DNA of 6,660 nt from Gammaproteobacteria bacterium (GCA_023383735.1 JAHDYN010000105.1:1-6660), one strand, 5' to 3'. Positions 1-6,639 are shown, numbered from the stretch's first letter. Notes: generated by a model from the sequence alone, not told the origin. Translations and numbers: made by a program.

Positions 1-22
1 TGGCTTCAGTCAGGCAGCCGTA

Positions 23-2446
23 TCAATTGGCGCCGCCGAACTTGTAGTTGACCGTCGCACCGACCTGGCGGCCGGGTTGCAGTGTCAGGGCGAAGCCGCG
101 ACCGCTGGTCGAGGTTGCCACGCACTGTGCTGCGGTACCACCGGAGGCCGTACAGCTGGGCAGCGGGCCACCGGAGGAGGCCTGCCTGTCGATGTACCGG
201 AGGATATCCAGCGGGGTGTCATCGTCGGTCAGGTTCTTCACCCAGAGCATGAACTCCCAGTTCTGCCAGTTCGCGCCAACGCGCGCACCGAGCAGATTCC
301 GGTCACCCGTCTCGATCAGGTTGTGCTCCTGGGCGTACTTCGATTCCTCGAAGGTGTAATCGGCACCGACGAACATGCCGCCCCAGCTGAAGGGCATCTC
401 GTAGCGGCTGAACAGCGCGAACTGGTTTTCCGGTACGCGCGGCGACTGCTTGCCGGATACATCACCAAACTCGTTGTAGTAGTTGGTGAGGTTCGTCCAG
501 CCGGTCAGGTTGCCAACGAGGTCGGCCTGGTCGGTGCTGATCCGCTCCTTGATCTCGGAATCGGTCCAGGCGTAGATGAACCCGGCGGTCCAGTTGTCCG
601 TGATCATGAAGTTGGTCTCGAGTTCAGCGCCCCAGACCTCGGTTTTGCCGACGTTTGCCAGTACCGACTGCGGCACGCCGCCCGGACCCTCGATATTGGT
701 CGTGAGCTGCTGATCCTCGACGTCGTTGTAGTAGACGGCAACGTTGGCAATCAAGCGGCGGTCGAGCCACTCGGTCTTGGCGCCGATCTCGTAGCTCCAC
801 ATCGACTCTTCATCGACCGCCCGGAAGCTTTCATCCGGCAGGCTCGTGATCGGATCGAGCGGCACCGTCGCGTTGAAGTCACCCGGCTTCACGCCCTTGG
901 CGATGTTGGCATACAGATTGATGTCGTCCGTGTACTGGTAACGGAGCGTCAGGCGCGGAGTGAAGCTGGTGAAGTCCTTCCGGCATTCCGGGTTTGGACC
1001 GCAAGGCTCGACTGCACCGGAGCCATTGTTGACGACGTTCGATACCTTGATCTCGTCCCTGGAAAAACGTCCCTCGATACCGACCGTGAGGCGATCCGTG
1101 ATGTCGAACTCCATGCCACCGAATACGGCGCGGTTCTGTACCCGCTCGGTGGTGAGATTGGCGACCGTTTGCAGTTCGGATACGCCGCTGGCGAGAACCT
1201 TGCGGTTATAGACTTCCCAGTCCTTGATATCGAGGAAGTAGAAGCCGAAGGTACCGCGTACTGCGGCGTCCTGCGGCGAGGTGACCCGCAGCTCCTGGGT
1301 GAAGGTCTCCGACCGGTCCTTGTCCAGCTGGTAGAAGCTGCCGGCTGAAGCCCCGAAGGGGACGGGATCGTAGTTTGCGTACGAATTGTCAAAACCCGTT
1401 CGTACGGTGTCCGTGATATAGCCGCTGGTGCTGGTGAAGGTGTAACCGCTCGGACCCGTGTAGTCGACGACCAGGTTGAGCAGCTCGCGATCCAGTTTGG
1501 TGCCGGACATGCCATCGCTGAGGCCCGTCGTGCTGCTTACCGCGTTCTCCAGCAGGTCGGTGGCAAGGCTGAGGTTGCTCTCGTCCACTATCGCGGTTCC
1601 GCAATAGTAACCACGTGCGCGCGGCGTGTTTGCACCCCGGGGGTAGCAATTGTTGAGGTTGCGGGGCTGCAGATAGACTGCAAAGTGGTCGTCATCGGTC
1701 TGTTGCACGCCGCCCTTGAGGGTGATTTCAAGCCCGTCCAGCGGTGTCCACAGGAGCTTGCCGGTGGCACTCTTCGTTTCCGTGCCGCCCACATCGCCGC
1801 CAGTGGCCTGGTTGGTGAACTCACCGTCGTAGGTGTCGTAGCTGGCGCCGACGTAGAAGGCCAGCTGATTGTCGATGATCGGGCCGCTCAGCCAGCCGGA
1901 GGTTTCCCAGGTGCCATGCTCGGCGCCAGTACCGGTAAAGCCGCCCTCAAGCCCGTCGAGCGAGGGCTTGCGGGTGATGTAGTTGATCGCACCGGCATAG
2001 GTGCCGCGACCGAACTGCGCTGCCTGCGGACCCTTGATCACTTCAACCCGCTCGAGGTTGAAGAGCTCGGTGGTCTGCGGGGAGCCGGACATGTAGACGC
2101 CGTCGACGAAGTAACCAACGGCAGAGCTGTTGGCCACACCATTCACGACAGTCGTGATGCCGCGCATCGACGGACGATCCGAGCCCGGCTGCCGGCCAAA
2201 GGCCGAGGTAAAGGACAGGCCCGGGGTGAACTTGGCGATATCGTCGATGCTCTTGAGGTTGAGATCCTCAATGCTTTTCGCGGTAAATGCGCTGACCGCA
2301 ATCGGGATTTCCTGGATGTTTTCCTCGTATTTACGAGCCGTAACGACGATCTCTTCCGGGATTGCCAGTGCGGGCTGCGCCAGCAGGCTGATGGCCAGCC
2401 CTGTCATGCCCAGCAGAGGCTTGTGTAAATAGCCTGTAGTCTTCAT
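23..2446 (-). CDS. TonB-dependent outer-membrane receptor, substrate unknown
   Basis: This is an outer-membrane gated channel that imports a scarce ligand using energy from TonB-ExbB-ExbD. The protein has 807 residues. A signal peptide has a basic start, a hydrophobic core at about 10-24 and probable cleavage after ALA28. A TonB box, EEIVVTA, follows at 31-37. The plug spans about 43-161 and carries RGI (95-97), DGVY (115-118) and the signature from LERVEVIKGP (131-140) to AINYITRKP. The rest is a 22-strand-type barrel ending in NYKFGGAN. There is no N-terminal STN domain, so sigma/anti-sigma signalling through this protein is unlikely. The frame is open 15 codons further upstream to 2491, but I chose the ATG at 2446 because a G-rich ribosome binding site lies 8 nt before it and the signal peptide begins there. 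The only cysteines form three close pairs (267/282, 482/488, 765/775), probably disulfides in surface loops. Neighbouring genes do not reveal the ligand; siderophores, vitamins, glycans and lipophilic compounds are all possible. The family call is firm. Confidence 0.95.
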   Translation of the reverse strand: MKTTGYLHKPLLGMTGLAISLLAQPALAIPEEIVVTARKYEENIQEIPIAVSAFTAKSIEDLNLKSIDDIAKFTPGLSFTSAFGRQPGSDRPSMRGITTVVNGVANSSAVGYFVDGVYMSGSPQTTELFNLERVEVIKGPQAAQFGRGTYAGAINYITRKPSLDGLEGGFTGTGAEHGTWETSGWLSGPIIDNQLAFYVGASYDTYDGEFTNQATGGDVGGTETKSATGKLLWTPLDGLEITLKGGVQQTDDDHFAVYLQPRNLNNCYPRGANTPRARGYYCGTAIVDESNLSLATDLLENAVSSTTGLSDGMSGTKLDRELLNLVVDYTGPSGYTFTSTSGYITDTVRTGFDNSYANYDPVPFGASAGSFYQLDKDRSETFTQELRVTSPQDAAVRGTFGFYFLDIKDWEVYNRKVLASGVSELQTVANLTTERVQNRAVFGGMEFDITDRLTVGIEGRFSRDEIKVSNVVNNGSGAVEPCGPNPECRKDFTSFTPRLTLRYQYTDDINLYANIAKGVKPGDFNATVPLDPITSLPDESFRAVDEESMWSYEIGAKTEWLDRRLIANVAVYYNDVEDQQLTTNIEGPGGVPQSVLANVGKTEVWGAELETNFMITDNWTAGFIYAWTDSEIKERISTDQADLVGNLTGWTNLTNYYNEFGDVSGKQSPRVPENQFALFSRYEMPFSWGGMFVGADYTFEESKYAQEHNLIETGDRNLLGARVGANWQNWEFMLWVKNLTDDDTPLDILRYIDRQASSGGPLPSCTASGGTAAQCVATSTSGRGFALTLQPGRQVGATVNYKFGGAN

Positions 2447-2454
2447 GCGGGTTT

Positions 2455-2461
2455 CCCCCCT
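2455..2461 (-). promoter_or_regulatory. Ribosome binding site deciding the receptor start
   Basis: On the minus strand AGGGGGG is followed by 8 nt and then the ATG at 2446. It supports the shorter start over the upstream in-frame ATG at 2491, which would place 15 non-signal residues before the signal peptide. The run of six G is an imperfect match to the AGGAGG consensus. Confidence 0.55.
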
Positions 2462-2462
2462 G

Positions 2463-2491
2463 ATATTCTGCTTGTCAAAAAAACGTGGCAA
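2463..2491 (-). promoter_or_regulatory. Weak candidate sigma-70 promoter for the receptor gene
   Basis: On the minus strand TTGCCA (2491-2486, five of six matches to the -35 consensus) is followed by a 17-nt T-rich spacer and GAATAT (2468-2463, three of six matches to the -10 consensus). Initiation near 2456 would give a very short leader that would place the G-run ribosome binding site at or near the 5' end of the transcript. The position just after the terminator-like hairpin makes sense for an independent unit, but the -10 match is poor. Confidence 0.22.
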
Positions 2492-2514
2492 AAAAGCAAC
2501 AATCGGGCTGCTTT
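2490..2514 (-). terminator. Probable intrinsic terminator between ubiM-like gene and receptor
   Basis: On the minus strand AAAGCAGC and GTTGCTTT can pair as an 8-bp stem (one G-U pair) around the 6-nt loop CCGATT, and a run of six T begins inside the 3' arm (2495-2490). The fit is good in this direction only; the opposite strand lacks a proper T-run after the hairpin. It lies about 195 nt after the hydroxylase stop and 44 nt before the receptor ATG. It may end the upstream operon, or act as an attenuator if transcription of the receptor starts upstream of it. The stem is only moderately GC-rich. Confidence 0.45.
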
Positions 2515-2564
2515 CGCCGTACTACTCGATTGGTTTCCGCTGACCTTGCACTACGAAGACCGGT

Positions 2565-2590
2565 GCAGTCAATGTCTATACGGGCAGTCA
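2565..2590 (-). repeat. Short direct repeat TGACTGC flanking TATAGA
   Basis: Two copies of TGACTGC (2590-2584 and 2571-2565 on the minus strand) lie 19 nt apart start to start and flank TATAGA (2580-2575), which resembles a -10 element. I see no good -35 at the expected distance. This may be an operator around a second receptor promoter, but a 7-mer repeat can arise by chance. Confidence 0.2.
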
Positions 2591-2613
2591 TGAGTGCTTC
2601 CATCGGGGGTCCA

Positions 2614-2649
2614 GCAAATCCGGGGGGTTGTTGGCACGACGCAAATCCG
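2614..2649 (-). repeat. 9-bp direct repeat CGGATTTGC
   Basis: CGGATTTGC occurs at 2649-2641 and again at 2622-2614 on the minus strand, 27 nt apart start to start, between the hydroxylase stop and the receptor gene. A repeat this long is modestly unexpected in about 260 nt, and the spacing is not far from three helical turns (about 31 nt), though not equal to it. No known operator matches it. Confidence 0.25.
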
Positions 2650-2709
2650 AAATCGGGCGGTGTCCGGATGACGGCCCCAAAGCTGCCCCTTTCAAGACAC
2701 TGTGGGGTG

Positions 2710-3888
2710 TCAGGCTCTGCCGGTCAGCTGACGCGTGATGCCGGCCTTCAGTGGCGGCAACCGGTTGGCAAGACGCAGGACCGCCGTCCTGATGAAGCGT
2801 GCCGGCATCTCGTCGTCGGTGAACAGGCTGACCAGTACATTGGTGCCCAGGTAGATCGGCCGCGTCGCCCGCCGGTGTTCTGACTGATAACGCGCGAGTA
2901 CCGGCATGCTGCCGATATCACGGCCGGCTGCGCGGGCGCCACGTATGGCCCGGGTCAGCGATTCCACGCCGTAAAGCCCGCAATTGAAACCGTGGGCGGT
3001 GACCGGGTGCATGCCGACCGCCGCATCGCCAAGCAGCGCGAAACGATGAGTGGCGAAACGCTGCGCATATACCGCTACCAACGGATAGCTGTGCCGTTCG
3101 CCCACCAGCCGCATCGCTCCGAGCCGTGAATCGAACTGCTCGCTGACCAGTTTCTCGAATTCGGGGATCGGCATCTGCATCATGGCATTGCTCTGGTCAG
3201 CCGACAGCGTGATGACGGTTGAAGACATCAGGCCGTGGAGTGGCAAAACCGCAAGCGTACGGCCGTAATAGAAACATTCGTGAGCGATTTCATGGTGTGG
3301 CAACTCGTGGGAAAAACGACAGACGATCACCGTGCGACCAAAGTCGCGCAGGTCGGCGCCAATGCCCATGCGCCGCCGGGCGTCCGAGAAGCGACTGTCG
3401 GCAGCGACCATCAGCGGAGCTGCCAGTACCCGCCCGTCTGCCAGACGTACTTCGGCTGCGTTCGTGGAGGTTGCCACGCCGCTGACTGCCACGTCGCTGA
3501 TGATCTCGATGGAAGGTTTCGAAGAAGCCACCTCGAAAGCGGCTTTCCGGATCACATTGTTCGGCACCAGGTAGCCCAGTTCGGTCTGCTGCGTACCATG
3601 CGTGTCAAAGCCCAGGAAGTGCGCCGATTTGCCGTCGATCACCCGGGCCTCGCGGATGGGCGAGACGTCCTCGGCAGGAAAGCGCTGCCACATGCCGAGA
3701 GACTGCAGGATATCGACGGCGCGATGGGTAAGGGCGATCTCCCGCCCGTCCGGCGCCGGATCAGCCAGGGTGGCGTGCGGCAGTTTCTCGACCACGGTCA
3801 CGCCAAAGCCTGCATCGGCCAGCGATATGGCCAGCGACAGGCCGGCCGGCCCTGCACCGATGATGACTACGTCCCGCTCGCTCGCCAT
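2710..3888 (-). CDS. ubiM: UbiM-like FAD-dependent ubiquinone-biosynthesis hydroxylase
   Basis: This is a class A flavoprotein monooxygenase of the UbiH/UbiF/COQ6 superfamily. Such enzymes use NAD(P)H and O2 to hydroxylate the ring of a polyprenylphenol intermediate in ubiquinone synthesis, at the inner face of the cytoplasmic membrane. The 392-residue length is typical. Visible motifs are the dinucleotide-binding GAGPAG at 11-16 with an acidic E34 at the end of the second strand, a DG-region variant AADSRFSDARRRMG at 162-175, and the GD motif FALLGDAAVGMHP at 283-295 followed by VTAHGFNCGL. The DG variant and TAHGFN differ from the GADG and GQGxN forms usual in UbiH and UbiF and match my recollection of UbiM, whose Neisseria member was reported to act on several ring positions. 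The start is backed by an AGGAGA ribosome binding site 5 nt before the ATG. It begins 17 nt after fnr, so co-transcription is likely. The alternative is another UbiH-like monooxygenase of unknown substrate. Confidence 0.75.
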   Translation of the reverse strand: MASERDVVIIGAGPAGLSLAISLADAGFGVTVVEKLPHATLADPAPDGREIALTHRAVDILQSLGMWQRFPAEDVSPIREARVIDGKSAHFLGFDTHGTQQTELGYLVPNNVIRKAAFEVASSKPSIEIISDVAVSGVATSTNAAEVRLADGRVLAAPLMVAADSRFSDARRRMGIGADLRDFGRTVIVCRFSHELPHHEIAHECFYYGRTLAVLPLHGLMSSTVITLSADQSNAMMQMPIPEFEKLVSEQFDSRLGAMRLVGERHSYPLVAVYAQRFATHRFALLGDAAVGMHPVTAHGFNCGLYGVESLTRAIRGARAAGRDIGSMPVLARYQSEHRRATRPIYLGTNVLVSLFTDDEMPARFIRTAVLRLANRLPPLKAGITRQLTGRA

Positions 3889-3905
3889 GTTCTCTCCTGC
3901 TGCTC

Positions 3906-4757
3906 TCAGTTACGTGTGGTGCCGCCATCTGCCCGGCGACGATTGATGCCGCAGCGGGAGTAGGGGTTCATGCACTCGGCGATCGCATACAGTCCGTCCG
4001 GGTTCAGCAGGGTGATCTGCCGGCGGTTGGCGCGCAGCAGGCCGCTTTTCTGGAAGCGGGCAAGGATGCGGCTTACGGTCTCTGTGGCCAGGCGCAGGTA
4101 GTTGGCGATGTCCTGCCGTGACATGGCCAGCTGCATTTCGGTGGCGCTGCCGCCCGCAAGCCGGTTCCGGGCACCGACCATGACGAGAAAGGCGGCGAGT
4201 CGTTCGTCGGCGCTGAAGTCGCCGGAGATGCTGGTCATGCTGAACACATGCCGGCTCAGCGCGCGGACGAGCTGTACCTGCAGCTCCGGCACCTCGCGTG
4301 CGAACTGGCTGATCGCCCGATAGGGCAAATGACAGACCGAGCTTTCCACCAGCGCAATGGCGTCCGCAAAATGCTGCTCGGGAAAGATCGCATCGATGCC
4401 GATGATCTCGCCCACGAAATGGAAATTGAGTACATGTTCCCGGCCGTTCGGGTCCACTGCGCAGGTCTTGAGGCAACCGGAACGCACCGCGTAGAGCGAA
4501 TGGAAGTTGTCTCCGACCCGGAACAGGTGCTCGCCGGGCTTCAGGGTGGCAAATTGCTGCACCATGTTCTCGAACTTGCGCAACTGCTCCGGTGCAAGTC
4601 CGGCCGGCAGGCAATGCGGACGAAGGATGCACGTTCCGCAGCGCGGCTTGATCGAAGAGCTGCTCCTGATCGGCGTCGCCGTGACCGACGGCTGGCTGTC
4701 GGCGGCGGCCGGATCGGCATTGCCGCCCGCTGGCTTGATGTTTCTGGACCAGGGCAT
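3906..4757 (-). CDS. fnr: FNR/Anr-family oxygen-responsive iron-sulfur transcription regulator
   Basis: This is a cytoplasmic CRP/FNR-superfamily DNA-binding protein that should hold an oxygen-labile [4Fe-4S] cluster and switch between aerobic and anaerobic gene expression. The 283-residue protein has a 39-residue polar tail, then C40-x2-C43-x5-C49. With C142 these match the four cluster ligands of E. coli FNR (C20, C23, C29, C122). A cyclic-nucleotide-type beta roll covers about 65-150, a dimerisation helix about 155-180, and a winged helix-turn-helix about 184-250. The recognition helix TETVSRILARF keeps E226, S229 and R230, the FNR-type readers of TTGAT-N4-ATCAA. The frame continues upstream into algR without a stop, but the first sensible ATG is at 4757, only 8 nt after the algR stop. 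No Shine-Dalgarno sequence is visible there; translation may be coupled to algR or leaderless. The extra cysteines C95, C99, C262 and C269 have no assigned role. I see no convincing FNR box in the window. Confidence 0.9.
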   Translation of the reverse strand: MPWSRNIKPAGGNADPAAADSQPSVTATPIRSSSSIKPRCGTCILRPHCLPAGLAPEQLRKFENMVQQFATLKPGEHLFRVGDNFHSLYAVRSGCLKTCAVDPNGREHVLNFHFVGEIIGIDAIFPEQHFADAIALVESSVCHLPYRAISQFAREVPELQVQLVRALSRHVFSMTSISGDFSADERLAAFLVMVGARNRLAGGSATEMQLAMSRQDIANYLRLATETVSRILARFQKSGLLRANRRQITLLNPDGLYAIAECMNPYSRCGINRRRADGGTTRN

Positions 4758-4764
4758 GCAGCCG

Positions 4765-4770
4765 ATTATA
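4765..4770 (-). promoter_or_regulatory. Perfect -10 hexamer immediately before fnr
   Basis: The minus strand reads TATAAT at 4770-4765, overlapping the TAA stop of algR. The A of the fnr ATG lies 7 nt past the hexamer, the usual distance to a transcription start. No clear -35 hexamer stands 16-18 nt upstream, and there is no extended -10 TG. A promoter here would need an activator and would give a leaderless transcript. It could also be a chance match. Confidence 0.3.
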
Positions 4771-5524
4771 CGGGAGAGCTGCCACTCCAGCCGGCCCGCA
4801 GCCGTCGCTTGACCTCGCCGACATGGCGCCGGCTCACGGCCAGCGGCGGCAGACCCGCCTTGAGCCGCACCTGCCATGCGCCATTGTCTTCCTGCTCGAG
4901 GCTGTCCATGTACTCGACAGCGACCAGCGCATTGCGGTGTATGCGCAGGAAGCGCTCGCCGAATTCGCTTTCGAGGTTCTTCAGGGGCTCATCGAGCAGC
5001 GCTTCGCCCCCCGCGTAATGCGCCGTCACGTATTTCTGGTCAGCCTGGAAGCAGTAAATGTCTTCGATCCTGATCATCTGCAGCGAGCGGCCGCGCTGGG
5101 CACAGATCTGGGTGCGGGGCAGCGAACCGGGCAGCTCGGCCAGTTGTGCCCGGCTGATGCGCGCGGCGTGCGCCAGCGTCTGCTGCAGGCGCTCGCGACG
5201 CACCGGCTTCAGCAGATAACCGATCGCCTGTGCGTCGAAGGCCTGGATCGCATACTCGTCGTAAGCCGTGGTGAAGATGATCGCCGGCTTTTGCGCCCAG
5301 TTTGCCATGTGACCGGCAACCTGCAATCCATCGAGCCCCGGCATGCGGATGTCCAGCAGCACGATATCCGGCAGCATGTGACTGGCGAGCTGCAGGGCTT
5401 CCTCGCCGTGACTGGCTTCGCCGACCACGTCGAAGCCGGGGATCTCCGTCAGCAGCTGGCGCAGGCGACTGCGGGCGGGCGGCTCGTCGTCGACGATCAG
5501 TACCCTGGTGGTTCCCGTGCTCAT
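4766..5524 (-). CDS. algR: AlgR-like LytTR-family response regulator
   Basis: This is the cytoplasmic output protein of a two-component system: a phosphorylatable receiver joined to a LytTR DNA-binding domain. The 252-residue protein has a receiver at about 6-122, with acidic pocket D12/D13, phosphoacceptor D58 in VLLDIRMPGLDGLQVA, switch threonine T86 and K106 in LLKPV. A linker of about 15 residues leads to the LytTR domain at about 137-243, which contains ADQKYVTAHY, ERFLRIHRNALV and SRRHVGEVKR. These blocks closely resemble Pseudomonas aeruginosa AlgR, which controls alginate, type IV pilus and virulence genes; its targets here are unknown. It overlaps the kinase gene by 4 bp (ATGA), so translational coupling is expected. 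The ribosome binding site is weak, which fits coupling. The TAA stop lies 8 nt before fnr. Confidence 0.9.
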   Translation of the reverse strand: MSTGTTRVLIVDDEPPARSRLRQLLTEIPGFDVVGEASHGEEALQLASHMLPDIVLLDIRMPGLDGLQVAGHMANWAQKPAIIFTTAYDEYAIQAFDAQAIGYLLKPVRRERLQQTLAHAARISRAQLAELPGSLPRTQICAQRGRSLQMIRIEDIYCFQADQKYVTAHYAGGEALLDEPLKNLESEFGERFLRIHRNALVAVEYMDSLEQEDNGAWQVRLKAGLPPLAVSRRHVGEVKRRLRAGWSGSSPV

Positions 5525-6639
5525 GCCGGCAGTGCCTGCGCTCCGGCCGGGAACTCGATGGTGACGGTAAACAGGCCGGGCACCGTATCGATCACCGACA
5601 ACACGCCGCGCCTGCCAAAGGCGAGTTCCAGCCGTTCACGGATATTGTCCAGCGCGATGCGATTTCCATGCCGGGGCGCAAGTGCGGTTGGTGGCAGCGG
5701 GTTGCTCACGCTGATGCGCACCATGCCATTGGCTGATTCGCCCGATACCTGGATGCGGCCCGGTTTGGGCATCGGCTCGATGCCGTGATAGATCGCGTTT
5801 TCGAGCAGCGGCTGTATGACCAGTCCGGGGATCGGCGTGTCTTCGGGCAACGGACCGAGCTGCCAGTCCACCTGCAGCCGCTCGCCAAGCCGGTGCTGTT
5901 CCATGCGTTCGTACACGCGCGCGATCTCCAGCTCTTCGCGCAAGGGGATGAGCTGGCGACCATCCCGCAGCGAAGCCCGGAACAGGTCGGCCAGATCCTC
6001 CACGGCCTGTTCCGCAGCCAGCGCGTTGGTGCGGGTCAGCGCTGCGATGGTGTTCATGCTGTTGAAGAGAAAGTGCGGGCGGATGCGTGCCTGCAGGGCA
6101 TTGAGGCGCGACTCGGCTTCACGGCGCACATTGCGTTGCCACTGCTGGGACACGTAGAAGTAGCGCAGCAGCGGTGCAGTCACCAGCATGCCGATGGCGA
6201 GGTTCCGGGTCAGAAAGGCCAGATGGTTGGTCGGAAACCAGCCGCCGCCGGTGTCAGGCCCTGCGCCCAGAATGCGGCCCAGCCAGAAGGCGGCCTCCGA
6301 GACGGCCGCAACGCTGCCCATCACGACCAGAAAGGTGATGACGCTGCCTTCGGGCACCTTGAAACGGGTCAGCCAGTCACGCAGCCGGCACAGCAGCGCC
6401 GCGCTCAGCAGCCCGATCCAGAGCAGCAGGAGGGCCGTCTGGGCAAGGCGACTGTAGAAGGCCCACCAGCCGGGCTGACCGGCCAGGGTCAGCAGCAGGG
6501 CCAGCAGCTGCGAGGCGAGTACGACGCCGAAGACGGCGAGCGGAGTGCAGAGATTCGGGATTTCGAAGCCGTCAGTACCCGCGCTACTCCTCGCTGCACC
6601 ATTCCTCCATGACCCGTTGAGCATCTGCACGCTCGGCAT
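5521..6639 (-). CDS. algZ: AlgZ/FimS-like membrane sensor histidine kinase
   Basis: This is an inner-membrane histidine kinase expected to phosphorylate the adjacent AlgR-like regulator. From the chosen start it has 372 residues. Four hydrophobic segments lie at about 32-55, 64-86, 99-118 and 140-159. A coiled linker follows, then the His_kinase (LytS/YehU-type) block ALQARIRPHFLFNSMN with phosphoacceptor H189. The ATPase domain has an N-box, QPLLENAIYHG, with N281. The glycine box is degenerate: HGNRIALDNIRERL at 324-337 lacks the GxGxG form. The section FEIPNLCTPL near the first membrane segment resembles AlgZ of Pseudomonas. The signal it senses is unknown. Start choice is uncertain: candidates are ATG at 6651, 6639 and 6624. 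I prefer 6639 because GAGGA lies 5 nt before it. The first 20 codons include AGG and AGT codons unlike the rest and overlap the end of another reading frame. Confidence 0.87.
   Translation of the reverse strand: MPSVQMLNGSWRNGAARSSAGTDGFEIPNLCTPLAVFGVVLASQLLALLLTLAGQPGWWAFYSRLAQTALLLLWIGLLSAALLCRLRDWLTRFKVPEGSVITFLVVMGSVAAVSEAAFWLGRILGAGPDTGGGWFPTNHLAFLTRNLAIGMLVTAPLLRYFYVSQQWQRNVRREAESRLNALQARIRPHFLFNSMNTIAALTRTNALAAEQAVEDLADLFRASLRDGRQLIPLREELEIARVYERMEQHRLGERLQVDWQLGPLPEDTPIPGLVIQPLLENAIYHGIEPMPKPGRIQVSGESANGMVRISVSNPLPPTALAPRHGNRIALDNIRERLELAFGRRGVLSVIDTVPGLFTVTIEFPAGAQALPA

Noticed and set aside
77..1348. Long open frame of 423 codons on the plus strand
   Set aside because: It is antisense to the receptor gene, whose protein has a complete family signature. 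The plus-strand translation shows no domain or signal and is explained by high GC in the opposite frame.
2034..2046. FNR-box-like TTGAT...TCAA
   Set aside because: The spacing is one base short of TTGAT-N4-ATCAA and the second half-site is TTCAA rather than ATCAA. It also lies inside the plug-coding part of the receptor gene.
2473..2478. Perfect TTGACA (-35 consensus) on the minus strand before the receptor gene
   Set aside because: A -10 at 16-18 nt would fall on the G-run and GAAACC just before the ATG, with no match, and would remove the ribosome binding site.
2447..2491. Longer receptor start at 2491
   Set aside because: It would put 15 charged residues before a typical signal peptide, and it starts within the T-run of the hairpin. 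The ATG at 2446 has a ribosome binding site.
3910..4824. Second long minus-strand frame of 304 codons over fnr
   Set aside because: The translation is Arg-, Pro- and Ala-rich low-complexity, typical of a shifted GC-rich frame, while the overlapping frame encodes a clear FNR-family protein.
4823..5788. Plus-strand open frame of 321 codons across algR and the end of algZ
   Set aside because: It is antisense to two well-recognised proteins and has no recognisable motif or ribosome binding site.
5785..6612. Plus-strand open frame of 275 codons over the kinase gene
   Set aside because: The Gln/Arg/Gly-rich translation is a shadow of the kinase coding strand.
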